A model generated the notes under the pieces. It saw only the letters and a list, made by a program, of their open reading frames with translations. It was not told the origin of the DNA and searched no databases. This document shows, piece after piece, positions 7,957 to 15,700 of a DNA stretch of 34,329 nucleotides. The position numbers were made by a program, and so were the translations under genes. The stretch comes from UCB3 sp964415605 (lineage in GTDB: Bacteria > Chloroflexota > Anaerolineae > Epilineales > Epilineaceae), in NCBI GenBank assembly GCA_964415605.1, contig CAYQBA010000024.1, positions 1-34,329 on the forward strand, given 5' to 3'. Each line of letters starts with the position of its first letter. The stretch's first letter is position 1.

Positions 7957-8583
7957 TTACTGGCTCGGCGAGCCGCCGGTCGAGATCGGGTGGCCGCCTG
8001 ACTGCCAGGCGCCCCAACCGCCCCGGATCACCTTGACGTTCGTGAACCCCTTGGTCGTCATGATGTGCGCCGCACGGGCGCTCGTGTGCTCGGCGTTTCA
8101 AGCACAGTAGAGAATGATCTCCTTGTCCTTGGGCAGCGTCTCGAGCGCGGCGTCCTGCGTGTAGGCCGGCATCGAGATCGCGCCCTGGATGTGGCCCTGC
8201 TGGTACTCGGCGTCGGTGCGCGTGTCCACGAAGACCACGTCCGCCTGCCCCACCTTGGCCACCGCCTCGGCGATGTCCATGCGGGCGACCGCCGCGTCCT
8301 GCTCGGGGGTCAGCTCCCCGAAGGCCGGCGTGTTCATCGGCGGCGCGGCCGCCACGGCGGCCATCGTGGCCGCCAGGGCCGTCGGGTCTGCCGGCGCCAT
8401 CCCCGGCGCCTCGACCGTGACCGGCAGCGCTTGCAGACCGCTCGAGGCCGCCGGCGCCGGCGCGTTGGTGGTCGCCGTCGAACCGCCGCGCCCCAGCCAG
8501 ATGCCGATGGCCAGGGCGGCGCTCACGCCGACGACCGCGAGCAACATCAACAGCACATTGCGGTTGACGCGGATCTCAACCAC
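7957..8583 (-). CDS. Membrane-anchored rhodanese, candidate selenoprotein (TGA at the catalytic residue, U162)
   Basis: A single-domain rhodanese (sulfurtransferase fold) on an N-terminal membrane anchor. Start is GTG 8583 with AAAGGAG nine bases upstream. Residues 10-31 form the membrane helix, 32-95 an Ala/Pro-rich tether, 100-203 the rhodanese domain: VVFVDTRTDAEYQQGHIQGA is the CH2A/entry region. Translation to the first stop ends at ILYCA; codon 162 is TGA (8100-8098). Reading it as an amino acid continues for 46 codons with the rest of a good rhodanese: EHTSARAA helix, TTKGFTNVKVIRGGWGAW, then TAA. Known relatives read YCxCPxExxSA here; the second Cys, six residues before the SA serine, is the catalytic one and is the position of the TGA. 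The result is a C-A-U motif. Alternatives are a nonsense mutation or sequencing error, giving a dead 161-aa protein. No sel genes are in the window. Confidence 0.7.
8068..8095 (-). promoter_or_regulatory. Candidate bacterial SECIS hairpin directly after the TGA codon
   Basis: In the mRNA just behind the UGA, CACG (8086-8083) and CGUG (8076-8073) close a 6-nt apical loop AGCGCC whose second base is G; the loop begins 16 nt after the UGA. An alternative, longer fold pairs CGCC-GA-GCAC with GUGC-GGCG over 8095-8068. Bacterial SECIS elements are known to be stem-loops a short distance 3' of UGA with a G among the first loop bases, so the placement fits. GC-rich DNA forms hairpins easily, so this is supporting, not decisive, evidence. 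Confidence 0.45.
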
Positions 8584-8659
8584 TTGGCTCGTCTCCTTTC
8601 CTTGCCAAAACGTGCCATCATGCTAGCCGGTTTCGCGGCGGCGTCCAATCCCGCGCCAG

Positions 8660-11600
8660 TCACTTGACCTCGTCCCAGCTTGCGCCCACCCCGACGTCGA
8701 CTCGGAGCGGCGGGTCGAGCGGGTACGCGCCCTCCATCAGGTCCTTGACGAGCACGACCACGGCGTCGACCTCGTCGTCGGGCGCCTCGAGGACCAGCTC
8801 GTCGTGCACCTGCAGGAGCAGCCGCGCGCGCAGGCCGCGCTCGACCAGGGCGGCGTGGATGTGGAGCATGGCCACCTTGATGATGTCGGCTGCCGAGCCC
8901 TGCATCGGGTGGTTCACGGCCTCGCGCTCCGCCGACGCCTGCATCAGCCGCGTGCGGTTGTCGCGCGTCTGCACTGCCAGCACCGGGAAGTAGCGCCGCC
9001 GGCCGAGGAGCGTCTCGACATAACCCTGCTCGCGCGCCTGGCGCTTGGTGTCGTCGATGTAACGCTTGATGTTCGGGAAGCCCGCGAAGTAGGCCTCGAT
9101 GAACGCCTGGGCCTCCTTCATGGTCGAGCCGGTCTGCTGCGCCAGGGCTTGGGCGCCCATGCCGTAGAGGATGCCAAAGTTGACCGTCTTGGCGAACCGC
9201 CGCTGGTCCGCCGTGACCGCCTCCGGCGCGATGCCGAGGACCGTGGCCGCCGTGGCGCGGTGGATGTCCTCGCCCGCCGCGAACGCGGTGCGCAGGCCGG
9301 GGTCGTGGCAGATGTGGGCCGCGATGCGCAGCTCCACCTGCGAGTAGTCGGCCGCGATGAGCTTCCAGCCGGGGGGTGCCACGAACGCCTTGCGCACCTC
9401 GCGCCCGAGCTCGGTGCGGATGGGGATGTTCTGGAGGTTCGGGTCCTGGCTGGCGAGGCGGCCGCTGACGGCGCCGGTCTGGTTGAAGCTGGTGTGCACG
9501 CGCCCCGTGCGCGGGTTGACGAGCTTCGGCAGGGCGTCGATGTAGGTGCCCTTGAGCTTGGTGATCTGACGCTGCTCCAGGATGAGGTCGATGATGGGGT
9601 GGCTCCCGCGCAGGGTCTCGAGCACGTCGGCCGCGACGCTGGCCTGGCCCGTGGCGGTCTGGCGGCCGCCCGGGGCCTTGAGCTTGAGCTGCTCGAACAG
9701 CACCGCGCCGAGCTGCTGCGGCGAGTTGAGGTTGAACGGCGTGCCGACGAGCGCGTACACCTCGGCCTCGATCTCCGCCAGCCGCGCCGCCAGGCGCTCC
9801 GACAGCCGGGCGAGCCGCTCGGTGTCGATGCGCACCCCGGCCAGCTCCATGTCGAGCAGCACCGGCACGAGCGGCAGGTCGATGTCGTCGAGCAGGCGGC
9901 GCAGGCCGACGCGGTCGAGCTCCGGGGCTTGAAGCGCCATCAGGCGCAGCGGCATGTCGACGTCGGCGGCCGCGTAGGCCGCGGCGGCGGCGACCGGCAC
10001 GCGGTCCATCGTGATCTGCTTGCGGCCGGTGCCGATGAGCTCGGTGATCTCGGTCATCTCGATGCCCAGGCGCGCGCGGGCCAGGGCCTTGAGGCCCAGC
10101 CGCGCGCTGGCATCGATGACGAACTCGGCCAGCATCGTGTCCCACGCCAGCCCGCGCACGTCGATCCCGGCCAGGCGCAGCACCGCCATGTCGTACTTCG
10201 CGTTGTGGCCGACCTTGGGCCGCGCCGGATCCTCGAGCACCGGCGCGAGCGCGGCGCGCACGGTGTCCCATGGCAGCTGCGGCTCGCCGCCGGCGTGACC
10301 GATCGGGAGGTAGTGGCCCGCGCCGGGCTCGACGGCGAGGGCGAGCCCGACCAGGGCCGCCGTGAGCGGATCGGTGCCGGTGGTCTCGACGTCGAAGCTG
10401 ATGATCTCGGCGGCCCGCAGGCGCGCGACGAGCTCGTCGAGCCCCGCGGCGTCGTCGACGACGGTGGCGCGGGTGTCGGGCGCCCGCTCGGCGCGCGGCG
10501 CGACCGGGGCCGGCGCGGCGGCCGGCAGCCCGAACAGCGCCATCTGGCCGTCGGGGGTCATGGGCGGCCCGGTGGTCGCGGCGCCTGGAGGCTGGTCTGC
10601 GGTCGGCCCACCGGCCGATCCGGCGTCGCCCGCGCCCGACGTCGCCTGCGGCGCGCCCGGACCCGTGGCACCCTCGCCTGCCGCCCCGCCGCCGCCCGCC
10701 CCGCCCCCGACGCCGCCGGGCGGGAGGCGGTTGCGGATGGTGCGGAACTCGAGCACGTCGAAGAGGGCCTCGACCCGGCTGCGGTCGTAGGCATGGACCG
10801 CGCAGTCGTCCCAGCGCACCTCGATGGGGATGTTGGTGCGGATGGTGATGAGGTTCTTGCTGAGGAAGGCCATGTCGCGCCCGGCCTCGAGCGCCAGGCG
10901 GGCGCGCTCGGGCGTGACCTCGCCAAGGTGTTCGTAGGCGCCCTCGATGGTCCCATACGCGGCGAGCAAGCTCTGCGCGGTCTTCTCGCCGATGCCCTTG
11001 ACGCCGGGGATGTTGTCGCTGGTGTCGCCCTTCAGCGCCTTGAAGTCGATGAGCTGGGCCGGCGCGAGGCCGTAGCGGCGCTCGATGCCTGCCGTGTCCC
11101 ACACCGCGACGTCGCTCCACAGCCGGCCCGGCGCGAGCACGCGCACGCGCGGGCCGATGAGCTGGAACGCGTCGGTGTCGCCGGTGACGATCAGGACGTC
11201 GATGCCGTCGGCGGCGGCGCGCGTGGCGAGCGTGCCCAGGATGTCGTCGGCCTCGAAGCCCTCGGCCGTGATGGCCGGGATGTCGAACGCCTCGACGAGC
11301 TCGACGATGCGGTCGATCTGCGGGCTGAGCTCGTCGGGCATCTTGTCGCGCGTGCCCTTGTACGGCTCGTAGAGGTCGTCCCGAAAGGTGCGCCCGGCGT
11401 CGAACGCCACGGCGATGTAGTCGGGCCGCTCGTCGTTCCACGTCTTGATCAACATGTTGGCGAAGCCGTACACCGCGTTGGTGAGCTCGCCGGACGCCGT
11501 GCTGAACGACACCTTGCCGCGCCGGTCGTACAGCGGCAGGCCGTAGAACGCGCGATACGCCAGCGAGTGGCCGTCGATGATGACGAGCTTGCGCGCGGTC

Positions 11601-12559
11601 GGCGTGGCGCGCGCGGCAGGCGTGGTGGGCGTGGCGGACGCCGCGGGCGTGGCGAGCGTGGCGGGCGCAAGCAACGGGACGGCTTCCCCGGCCCCGGAGG
11701 TGGCGCCGGTCGGCGCGGCCGTGCCGGACGCCGCCCCCGCCCTCTGCAGCCCGCCGATCGCCGCCGGAGCCGCATCGCCCGCGCCGGATTCGAGCTCGAA
11801 CCCGGCCATGACCGGCGCGTGGTCGCTGGGCTTGTCGCGCTCGCGCTCGCCGCGGTCGATGCTAGCCGCGACGCACCGCCCGGCGAGCGGCGGGGTGGCC
11901 CAGACGTGGTCGATGCGCAGGCCGTCGTCGCGCGGGAAGGCCGAGCCGCGGTAATCCCACCAGCTCCAGGCGCCGCCTTCGGGGTGCCGCGCCCGGAACA
12001 CGTCGACCAGGCCCCACGTTCGCAAGGCGTCGAGCGCCGCGCGGGCCTCGGGATGGCACAGCACGCTGTCGGCCCAGTCGGCCGGGCGCGCGACGTCGCG
12101 GTCGTCGGGGGCGACGTTGAAGTCGCCGCACAGGGCGAGGGGCTCGTCGGGGCGATAGTGCTGCGCGAGGTGGGCGCGCAGGCGGGCCATCCAGGCGAGC
12201 TTGTAGGCCCACTTGTCGGAGCCCACCTCGCCGCCGTTGGGGAAGTACGCCGAGAGGACGCGGACGCCGGCGGTGCGGGCGGCGACGAGGCGCGCCTGGG
12301 GATCGTCCACGCCGTCGTCCAGCCCTACGCGCATGTCCTCGAGCGGCGCCTGGCTGAGGATGGCCACGCCGTTGTACGTCGGCTGGCCGTGGACGGCGGC
12401 GTGGTACCCCAGCGCCCGCACGGCCTCCAGTGGGAAGTCCTTGTCGGCGACCTTGAGCTCTTGGAGGCACAACACGTCCGGCCGCGTCCGTTCGAGCCAG
12501 CGCAAGAGGTGCGGTTGTCGGACGCGGATGCTGTTGAGGTTCCAGGAGGCGAGAATCAT
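8660..12559 (-). CDS. polA: Exonuclease III (AP endonuclease) - DNA polymerase I fusion
   Basis: One 1,299-aa frame holds two complete repair enzymes. Residues 1-256 are exonuclease III: N7 and N9 in ASWNLNS, E34 in LQELK, Y105 in SAYFPNG, D146/N148 in CGDFNVAP, D217 in RIDHVW, D246/H247 in SDHAP, all catalytic positions kept. Residues 257-323 are an Ala/Thr/Pro linker without Met. From KLVIIDGHSLAYRAF (324) runs DNA polymerase I: the 5'-nuclease with EADDI, TGDTDAFQL and the H3TH region KGDTSDNIPGVKGIGEKTA; a Gly/Ala linker (615-690); a 3'-5' exonuclease with all three motifs (D723/E725, HNAKYD with D790, YAAAD with D866); and the polymerase with DYSQVELRIA (1071), RRFAKTVNFGILYG and QVHDELVLE (D1253). 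ATG 12559 is chosen because exonuclease III begins there. ATG 12616 adds 19 unrelated residues and would be almost leaderless. Confidence 0.92.
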   Translation of the reverse strand: MILASWNLNSIRVRQPHLLRWLERTRPDVLCLQELKVADKDFPLEAVRALGYHAAVHGQPTYNGVAILSQAPLEDMRVGLDDGVDDPQARLVAARTAGVRVLSAYFPNGGEVGSDKWAYKLAWMARLRAHLAQHYRPDEPLALCGDFNVAPDDRDVARPADWADSVLCHPEARAALDALRTWGLVDVFRARHPEGGAWSWWDYRGSAFPRDDGLRIDHVWATPPLAGRCVAASIDRGERERDKPSDHAPVMAGFELESGAGDAAPAAIGGLQRAGAASGTAAPTGATSGAGEAVPLLAPATLATPAASATPTTPAARATPTARKLVIIDGHSLAYRAFYGLPLYDRRGKVSFSTASGELTNAVYGFANMLIKTWNDERPDYIAVAFDAGRTFRDDLYEPYKGTRDKMPDELSPQIDRIVELVEAFDIPAITAEGFEADDILGTLATRAAADGIDVLIVTGDTDAFQLIGPRVRVLAPGRLWSDVAVWDTAGIERRYGLAPAQLIDFKALKGDTSDNIPGVKGIGEKTAQSLLAAYGTIEGAYEHLGEVTPERARLALEAGRDMAFLSKNLITIRTNIPIEVRWDDCAVHAYDRSRVEALFDVLEFRTIRNRLPPGGVGGGAGGGGAAGEGATGPGAPQATSGAGDAGSAGGPTADQPPGAATTGPPMTPDGQMALFGLPAAAPAPVAPRAERAPDTRATVVDDAAGLDELVARLRAAEIISFDVETTGTDPLTAALVGLALAVEPGAGHYLPIGHAGGEPQLPWDTVRAALAPVLEDPARPKVGHNAKYDMAVLRLAGIDVRGLAWDTMLAEFVIDASARLGLKALARARLGIEMTEITELIGTGRKQITMDRVPVAAAAAYAAADVDMPLRLMALQAPELDRVGLRRLLDDIDLPLVPVLLDMELAGVRIDTERLARLSERLAARLAEIEAEVYALVGTPFNLNSPQQLGAVLFEQLKLKAPGGRQTATGQASVAADVLETLRGSHPIIDLILEQRQITKLKGTYIDALPKLVNPRTGRVHTSFNQTGAVSGRLASQDPNLQNIPIRTELGREVRKAFVAPPGWKLIAADYSQVELRIAAHICHDPGLRTAFAAGEDIHRATAATVLGIAPEAVTADQRRFAKTVNFGILYGMGAQALAQQTGSTMKEAQAFIEAYFAGFPNIKRYIDDTKRQAREQGYVETLLGRRRYFPVLAVQTRDNRTRLMQASAEREAVNHPMQGSAADIIKVAMLHIHAALVERGLRARLLLQVHDELVLEAPDDEVDAVVVLVKDLMEGAYPLDPPLRVDVGVGASWDEVK

Positions 12560-12622
12560 GGCTGGCGGTGGCTCCCGAGGGTCGCGCGAAGGGCGCTCGC
12601 AGGCGCCGGGGCACATGCCGGA

Positions 12623-12628
12623 ATTCTA
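12623..12628 (-). promoter_or_regulatory. Candidate -10 (TAGAAT) for the xthA-polA fusion gene
   Basis: TAGAAT on the minus strand, one mismatch from consensus. Transcription would start near 12616, giving a leader of about 57 nt before ATG 12559 and arguing against the upstream ATG at 12616 unless the message is leaderless. The -35 region (TGGCGC at 17-bp spacing) is weak. Confidence 0.4.
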
Positions 12629-12674
12629 CCGGATGCCTGGGGCCGGCGCCACCCGCCGGCGGGCAGAAGGGGGA

Positions 12675-12703
12675 TTGACGGCGGGCGTTGGAGAACCTAT
12701 GCT
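12675..12703 (+). promoter_or_regulatory. Sigma-70-like promoter for the Uma2 gene
   Basis: TTGACG (12675-12680), a 17-bp spacer, and TATGCT (12698-12703). Transcription would start near 12710, about 65 nt before the ATG at 12776. This is one of the best matches in the window. Confidence 0.6.
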
Positions 12704-12775
12704 ACGTGTGATGCGGCCCGCGCCGCTGGCGGACGGCGGGCGGGGACGCCAGGATCTCGTCTGCGGGAGCACCCC

Positions 12776-13339
12776 ATGCTGGCACCCGACATCCGAACGC
12801 CGCTCAGCGTCGAGGATTACCTGGCCGGCGAGATCGACAGCCCGGTCCGGCATGAGTACGTTGGCGGCGAGATCTATGCCAGGGCGGGCGCGAGCGACCG
12901 GCACAACCGGATCGCGATCAACCTGACCTCGCGCCTGGACGCACACCTCGCCGGCGACGCGTGCGCCGTGTTCATGTCCGGTATGAAGGTTCGGGTGGCC
13001 CCGACGGTCTTCTATTATCCGGACGTCGTGGTGGCGTGCGACCCGCCGGGCGCCGACCCCTACGTGCGGGTGGACCCACGCCTCGTCGTCGAGGTGACGT
13101 CGCCGTCGACCGAGCGCGTGGATCGGCACGAGAAGCGGTTGGCCTACACGCAGCTCGAGGGGCTTGTCGAGTACGTCGTCATCGCGCAGGACCGGCTCGG
13201 CATCGACGTCTTTCGGCGGCAGTCGGATGGGACTTGGGCGTGGGAACGACTCACCCGGCGCGAGGATGAGCTGGCCCTTGCCTCGGTGGGCGTGCGTCTC
13301 CGCCTGGCGGACGTCTATCGCGGCGTCTCGCTTCCGTAA
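12776..13339 (+). CDS. Uma2 family protein (DUF820, PD-(D/E)XK nuclease fold)
   Basis: A 187-aa protein of the Uma2 family, common in many copies in cyanobacteria and Chloroflexota; the fold is that of restriction-type endonucleases but cellular roles are not established. The family core is intact: SVEDYLAGE at the start, RHEYVGGEIYA (substrate-side Glu), the helix NRIAINLTSRLDAHL, YYPDVVVAC (Asp of the PD motif), LVVEVTSPSTERVDRHEK (the E-x-V and lysine), then LAYTQLEGLVEYVVI. GGGAG at 12765-12769 lies 6 bases before the ATG, and a good promoter lies upstream. It diverges from the xthA-polA gene. There is no sign that it is part of a restriction system here. Confidence 0.9.
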   Translation: MLAPDIRTPLSVEDYLAGEIDSPVRHEYVGGEIYARAGASDRHNRIAINLTSRLDAHLAGDACAVFMSGMKVRVAPTVFYYPDVVVACDPPGADPYVRVDPRLVVEVTSPSTERVDRHEKRLAYTQLEGLVEYVVIAQDRLGIDVFRRQSDGTWAWERLTRREDELALASVGVRLRLADVYRGVSLP

Positions 13340-13378
13340 GAGTCTCTGACCACCGCCGGCCACAGGGAGGTGACTGCG

Positions 13379-13786
13379 ATGCGACCCCTCTGCAACGACA
13401 TCGACGCCTACATCGCGTCGTTCCCGGACGACGTGCAGCCGATCCTGGAGCGGGTGCGGGCCACGATCAAGGCCGCGGCGCCGGAGGCCACCGAGGCGAT
13501 CAAGTACGCCATCCCGGCGTTCGTCTTCCACGGCAACCTGGTGTTCTTCGCGGCCTTCAAGCGCCACGTCAGCGTCTATCCCGCCCCGCGCGGATCCGAC
13601 GCGTTCCGCGCGGAGCTGGCGGCCTACGCGGGCGGCAAGGGCACGGTCCGGTTCCCGCTGGACAGGCCCATCCCCTACGACTTGATCACGCGCATCGTGG
13701 CGTATCGGGTCGAGGAGAACCTGGCGCGGGCGGGACGCGGCGCGCCGCCCCGCGCTGCGGCATCTACACGCCATCCGCCGGCTTGA
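13379..13786 (+). CDS. DUF1801 (YdhG/frataxin-like fold) protein
   Basis: A 135-aa protein of the DUF1801 family. The family signature is plain: CNDIDAYIASFPDDVQPILERVR, a helix that starts nearly all members, then EATEAIKYAIPAFVFHGNLVFFAAFKRHVSVYP and the closing region GGKGTVRFPLDRPIPYDLI. Members include B. subtilis YdhG, proposed to act as an iron chaperone; that role is not shown for this branch. ATG 13379 is preferred because AGGGAGG (13364-13370) stands 8 bases upstream; a GTG at 13370 would overlap that ribosome-binding site. It follows the Uma2 gene by 39 bp and may share its transcript. Confidence 0.88.
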   Translation: MRPLCNDIDAYIASFPDDVQPILERVRATIKAAAPEATEAIKYAIPAFVFHGNLVFFAAFKRHVSVYPAPRGSDAFRAELAAYAGGKGTVRFPLDRPIPYDLITRIVAYRVEENLARAGRGAPPRAAASTRHPPA

Positions 13787-13820
13787 TTTCGCGGTGACTC
13801 TGCGGGACAACGCCCCCCGC

Positions 13821-14612
13821 TCACCCCCGGGCCCCGGCGTCCCGCAGCCACCCGTCCAGCCACGCCGCGGCTTCGGGCGCCAGCTCCGGCAGCGGCGGCG
13901 GCTGCCGGTAGTCGATGAGGAGATCGTAGCCGCCGTCGTCGTAGACCCGCGCCACCGCGGCCGGCAGGTCGATGACCGCGTCGGGATCGGGCTCGAGGAG
14001 CGGCACCGGGATCACCGGCAGGCGGTCCCACAGCTGGACCGGCCAGACCTGGACGTTGGGGCGCCGGCTGGCGCGGGCGAGCGTGACGTAGTACGGCGCC
14101 GCCGGGACCGGGGACTCCAACGGGGGCCGCTCACCGGCACGCAGGAGGTCGATCTCGATGAGGTGCGCGGCGGACCGCAAGAGGTCGCGGCGCTTGCGGA
14201 GGTAGTCGTGGAAGGCGTCGTGCCCGCGGCGCTTGTTCACCGGCGACAGGATCTCGATGGCCGTGACGAGCACCATGTCGGCGACGGTGCGGATCTCGAT
14301 GCTGAGAAGCTCGAGCGGAACCTCCATCAGCACCTTGCTCTCGACCGGCGGCGTCGTGGCCAGCACGGGTGCGCTGGCATGCCGCCCAGACGGCCCGCGC
14401 GCTTGCCAGACGGCCACATCCGGGCGGATGGCGGCGGGCTCCCCGACCTCGATGTGGTCGTACGTGGCATACGGCGTCAGTCGGGCGACATAACGCGGGC
14501 GAATCTGGGCATTGAGCCCGGCCCGGATCTCGCCGGCCAGCGCGCCGTGGAAGTCGCTCCACACGGTCGGTTGCTCGATGAACGGATCCATTCCCGGCAG
14601 CGGGGACGGCAT
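13821..14612 (-). CDS. DUF4058 family protein
   Basis: A 263-aa protein with the typical DUF4058 opening PSPLPGMDPFIEQPTVWSDFH followed in shorter stretches by AEIRAGLNAQIRPRYVAR, IRPDVAVW, and the central core VTAIEILSPVNKRRG with a helix HDAFHDYLRKRRDLLRSAAHL and LIEIDLLRAGER. The EILSPVNK segment resembles the E-x-K centre of PD-(D/E)XK nucleases, like that of Uma2, but a nuclease activity is not established for the family. Paralogues are abundant in cyanobacteria, Planctomycetes and Chloroflexota. GGAG stands about 10 bases before the ATG. It converges on the DUF1801 gene with only 34 bp between the stops. Confidence 0.9.
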   Translation of the reverse strand: MPSPLPGMDPFIEQPTVWSDFHGALAGEIRAGLNAQIRPRYVARLTPYATYDHIEVGEPAAIRPDVAVWQARGPSGRHASAPVLATTPPVESKVLMEVPLELLSIEIRTVADMVLVTAIEILSPVNKRRGHDAFHDYLRKRRDLLRSAAHLIEIDLLRAGERPPLESPVPAAPYYVTLARASRRPNVQVWPVQLWDRLPVIPVPLLEPDPDAVIDLPAAVARVYDDGGYDLLIDYRQPPPLPELAPEAAAWLDGWLRDAGARG

Positions 14613-14869
14613 GGCCTTGTGCTCCGTGTACAGGATTCACCGTGACGCCGTACGCCATCGACGTTAGCACGTGGGGGCGAGCCGGGCAAGCAGGTCGAGC
14701 GACGCTGCGAGGCAGTCGCGGCGCCGCGGGCACGGCGGGCGGCTCGCGGCTGCGACGAATCGGCCGCGTCGCGCGCCCCGCGCGTCAGGCCAGGCGACGA
14801 TCGCCATCCTCGGCCCGGGGATGGCATCTAGCTTCGCGGTTTCAGACGGAACCGCGCCGCGTGGAAAGC
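14613..14869. other. Intergenic region, no gene seen
   Basis: This is most of the 321-bp gap between the DUF4058 start (14612, minus) and the stop of the four-repeat secreted protein (14934, minus). It must hold the DUF4058 promoter; a weak TAACGT-like element is the only candidate I see. Open frames here are short and look like shadows. Confidence 0.5.
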
Positions 14870-14909
14870 AAGGGGGCGGCGCAGGCCCGACGCCTGCGCC
14901 GCCCCCCTT
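14870..14909 (-). terminator. Strong terminator hairpin of the four-repeat secreted protein gene
   Basis: AAGGGGGCGGCGCAGGC (14870-14886) and GCCTGCGCCGCCCCCCTT (14892-14909) pair for about 15 bp plus the AA/TT ends around the loop CCGAC, with a single extra C. It lies 25 bp downstream of the minus-strand stop at 14934. Confidence 0.65.
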
Positions 14910-14933
14910 GCGGCCATCGACCGCCCTGTCCGC

Positions 14934-15500
14934 CTACCGGCCGCCCGCCGGCCCGCTCGGCGGGCGGTGGACGAAGTTGCCGGGAAGGCAGACCAGGAGC
15001 GGGTTCAGCGGCGGCGTGACCTGCCGCCAGCCCGTGGGGCAGCCGCCCGGCGGCAGCCCAGCGGCGTCGCCGTCGACCGGCGGGATGAACAGGTTGTCGG
15101 GCATGCAGCCGAGGACCGGGCTGAGCGGCGATGTCGCCGGCCGGAAGCCCTGGGGGCACGTGCCGTCGGTCGCCCGCGGCGACAGCTTCGGCGCCGACGG
15201 CTGGACGACCGTGCCCGGCAGGCAGCCCAGCACGGGGTTCTTCGGCGGGGTGGCCGGGTTCCAACCCTCGGGGCACCGGCCCTCGGGCGGCGCAGCTTGG
15301 CCGTTGTCGTCGGCCACGAGCGTGTTCGGGAGACACAGGAGCACCGGGTTCTCGGGCGGCGTGACCTGGCGCCAGCCGTTCGGGCACACGTTGAGCCCCC
15401 CGCGCTCGGCGCTCACGCCGCCGGTGGCCGTCGCCGCCGTCGCGGCGAGCACGCCGGCGGCGACGAGCGCCTTGATCATCGTCGTTGCTGGGTAGTTCAT
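14934..15500 (-). CDS. Secreted protein with four CPxGWxxxTPPxNPxLxCLP repeats
   Basis: A 188-aa exported protein of unknown function. Residues 1-31 are a signal peptide (MNYPATTMIK, a hydrophobic stretch, cleavage expected after GGVSA). The mature part is four copies of a roughly 20-residue unit, C-P-x-G-(W/F)-x-x-(V/A)-T-(P/S)-P-x-(N/S)-P-(V/L)-L-x-C-(L/M)-P, with cysteines at 39/56, 76/93, 115/132 and 154/171. The Cys-Cys distance is 17 in every copy and the period is 37-39 residues, joined by Pro/Gly/Ala linkers. Each unit probably closes one disulfide outside the cell. ATG 15500 is chosen because AAAGGAAAGGG lies just upstream and the signal peptide starts there; the frame is open further up to 15692 without protein-like sequence. 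I do not recognise the repeat. Confidence 0.75.
   Translation of the reverse strand: MNYPATTMIKALVAAGVLAATAATATGGVSAERGGLNVCPNGWRQVTPPENPVLLCLPNTLVADDNGQAAPPEGRCPEGWNPATPPKNPVLGCLPGTVVQPSAPKLSPRATDGTCPQGFRPATSPLSPVLGCMPDNLFIPPVDGDAAGLPPGGCPTGWRQVTPPLNPLLVCLPGNFVHRPPSGPAGGR
14982..15386 (-). repeat. Four tandem coding repeats (Cys-pair units)
   Basis: Units on the minus strand at 15386-15327, 15275-15216, 15158-15099 and 15041-14982. Units 1 and 4 are the most alike also at DNA level (both encode GWRQVTPP), suggesting duplication of a one-unit ancestor. Confidence 0.75.
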
Positions 15501-15700
15501 GATTCCCTTTCCTTTCATGTCACGATGCGTGGATCCGCGATCGGCGCGGCATCCCGGAGCGATCATCCGCGTTCCAGCCGCGCCGCCGGCCGATGATCGC
15601 GGGCGACCGGCGGGCTTACGTGCAGCAGCATACCGGATCGCCAGGGCGCCCCGCCACGGGGTTGGGCCGGCGTTGGGCCAACCTTGGGCCACTTAACCGC

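Noticed and set aside
8098..8100. Genome-wide reassignment of TGA as explanation of the rhodanese frame
   Set aside because: The ABC ATPase, DUF5655, polA and thioredoxin-like genes all end sensibly at TGA, so it works as a stop here.
11591..11791. A separate internal start for DNA polymerase I
   Set aside because: No Met and no Shine-Dalgarno sequence is found in the linker on the coding strand; only scattered TTG codons.
8804..13339. A 1,511-codon plus-strand frame antisense to the xthA-polA gene
   Set aside because: Only its last 188 codons (Uma2) are protein-like. The rest is Arg/Gly/His-rich shadow caused by the high third-position GC of the opposite strand.
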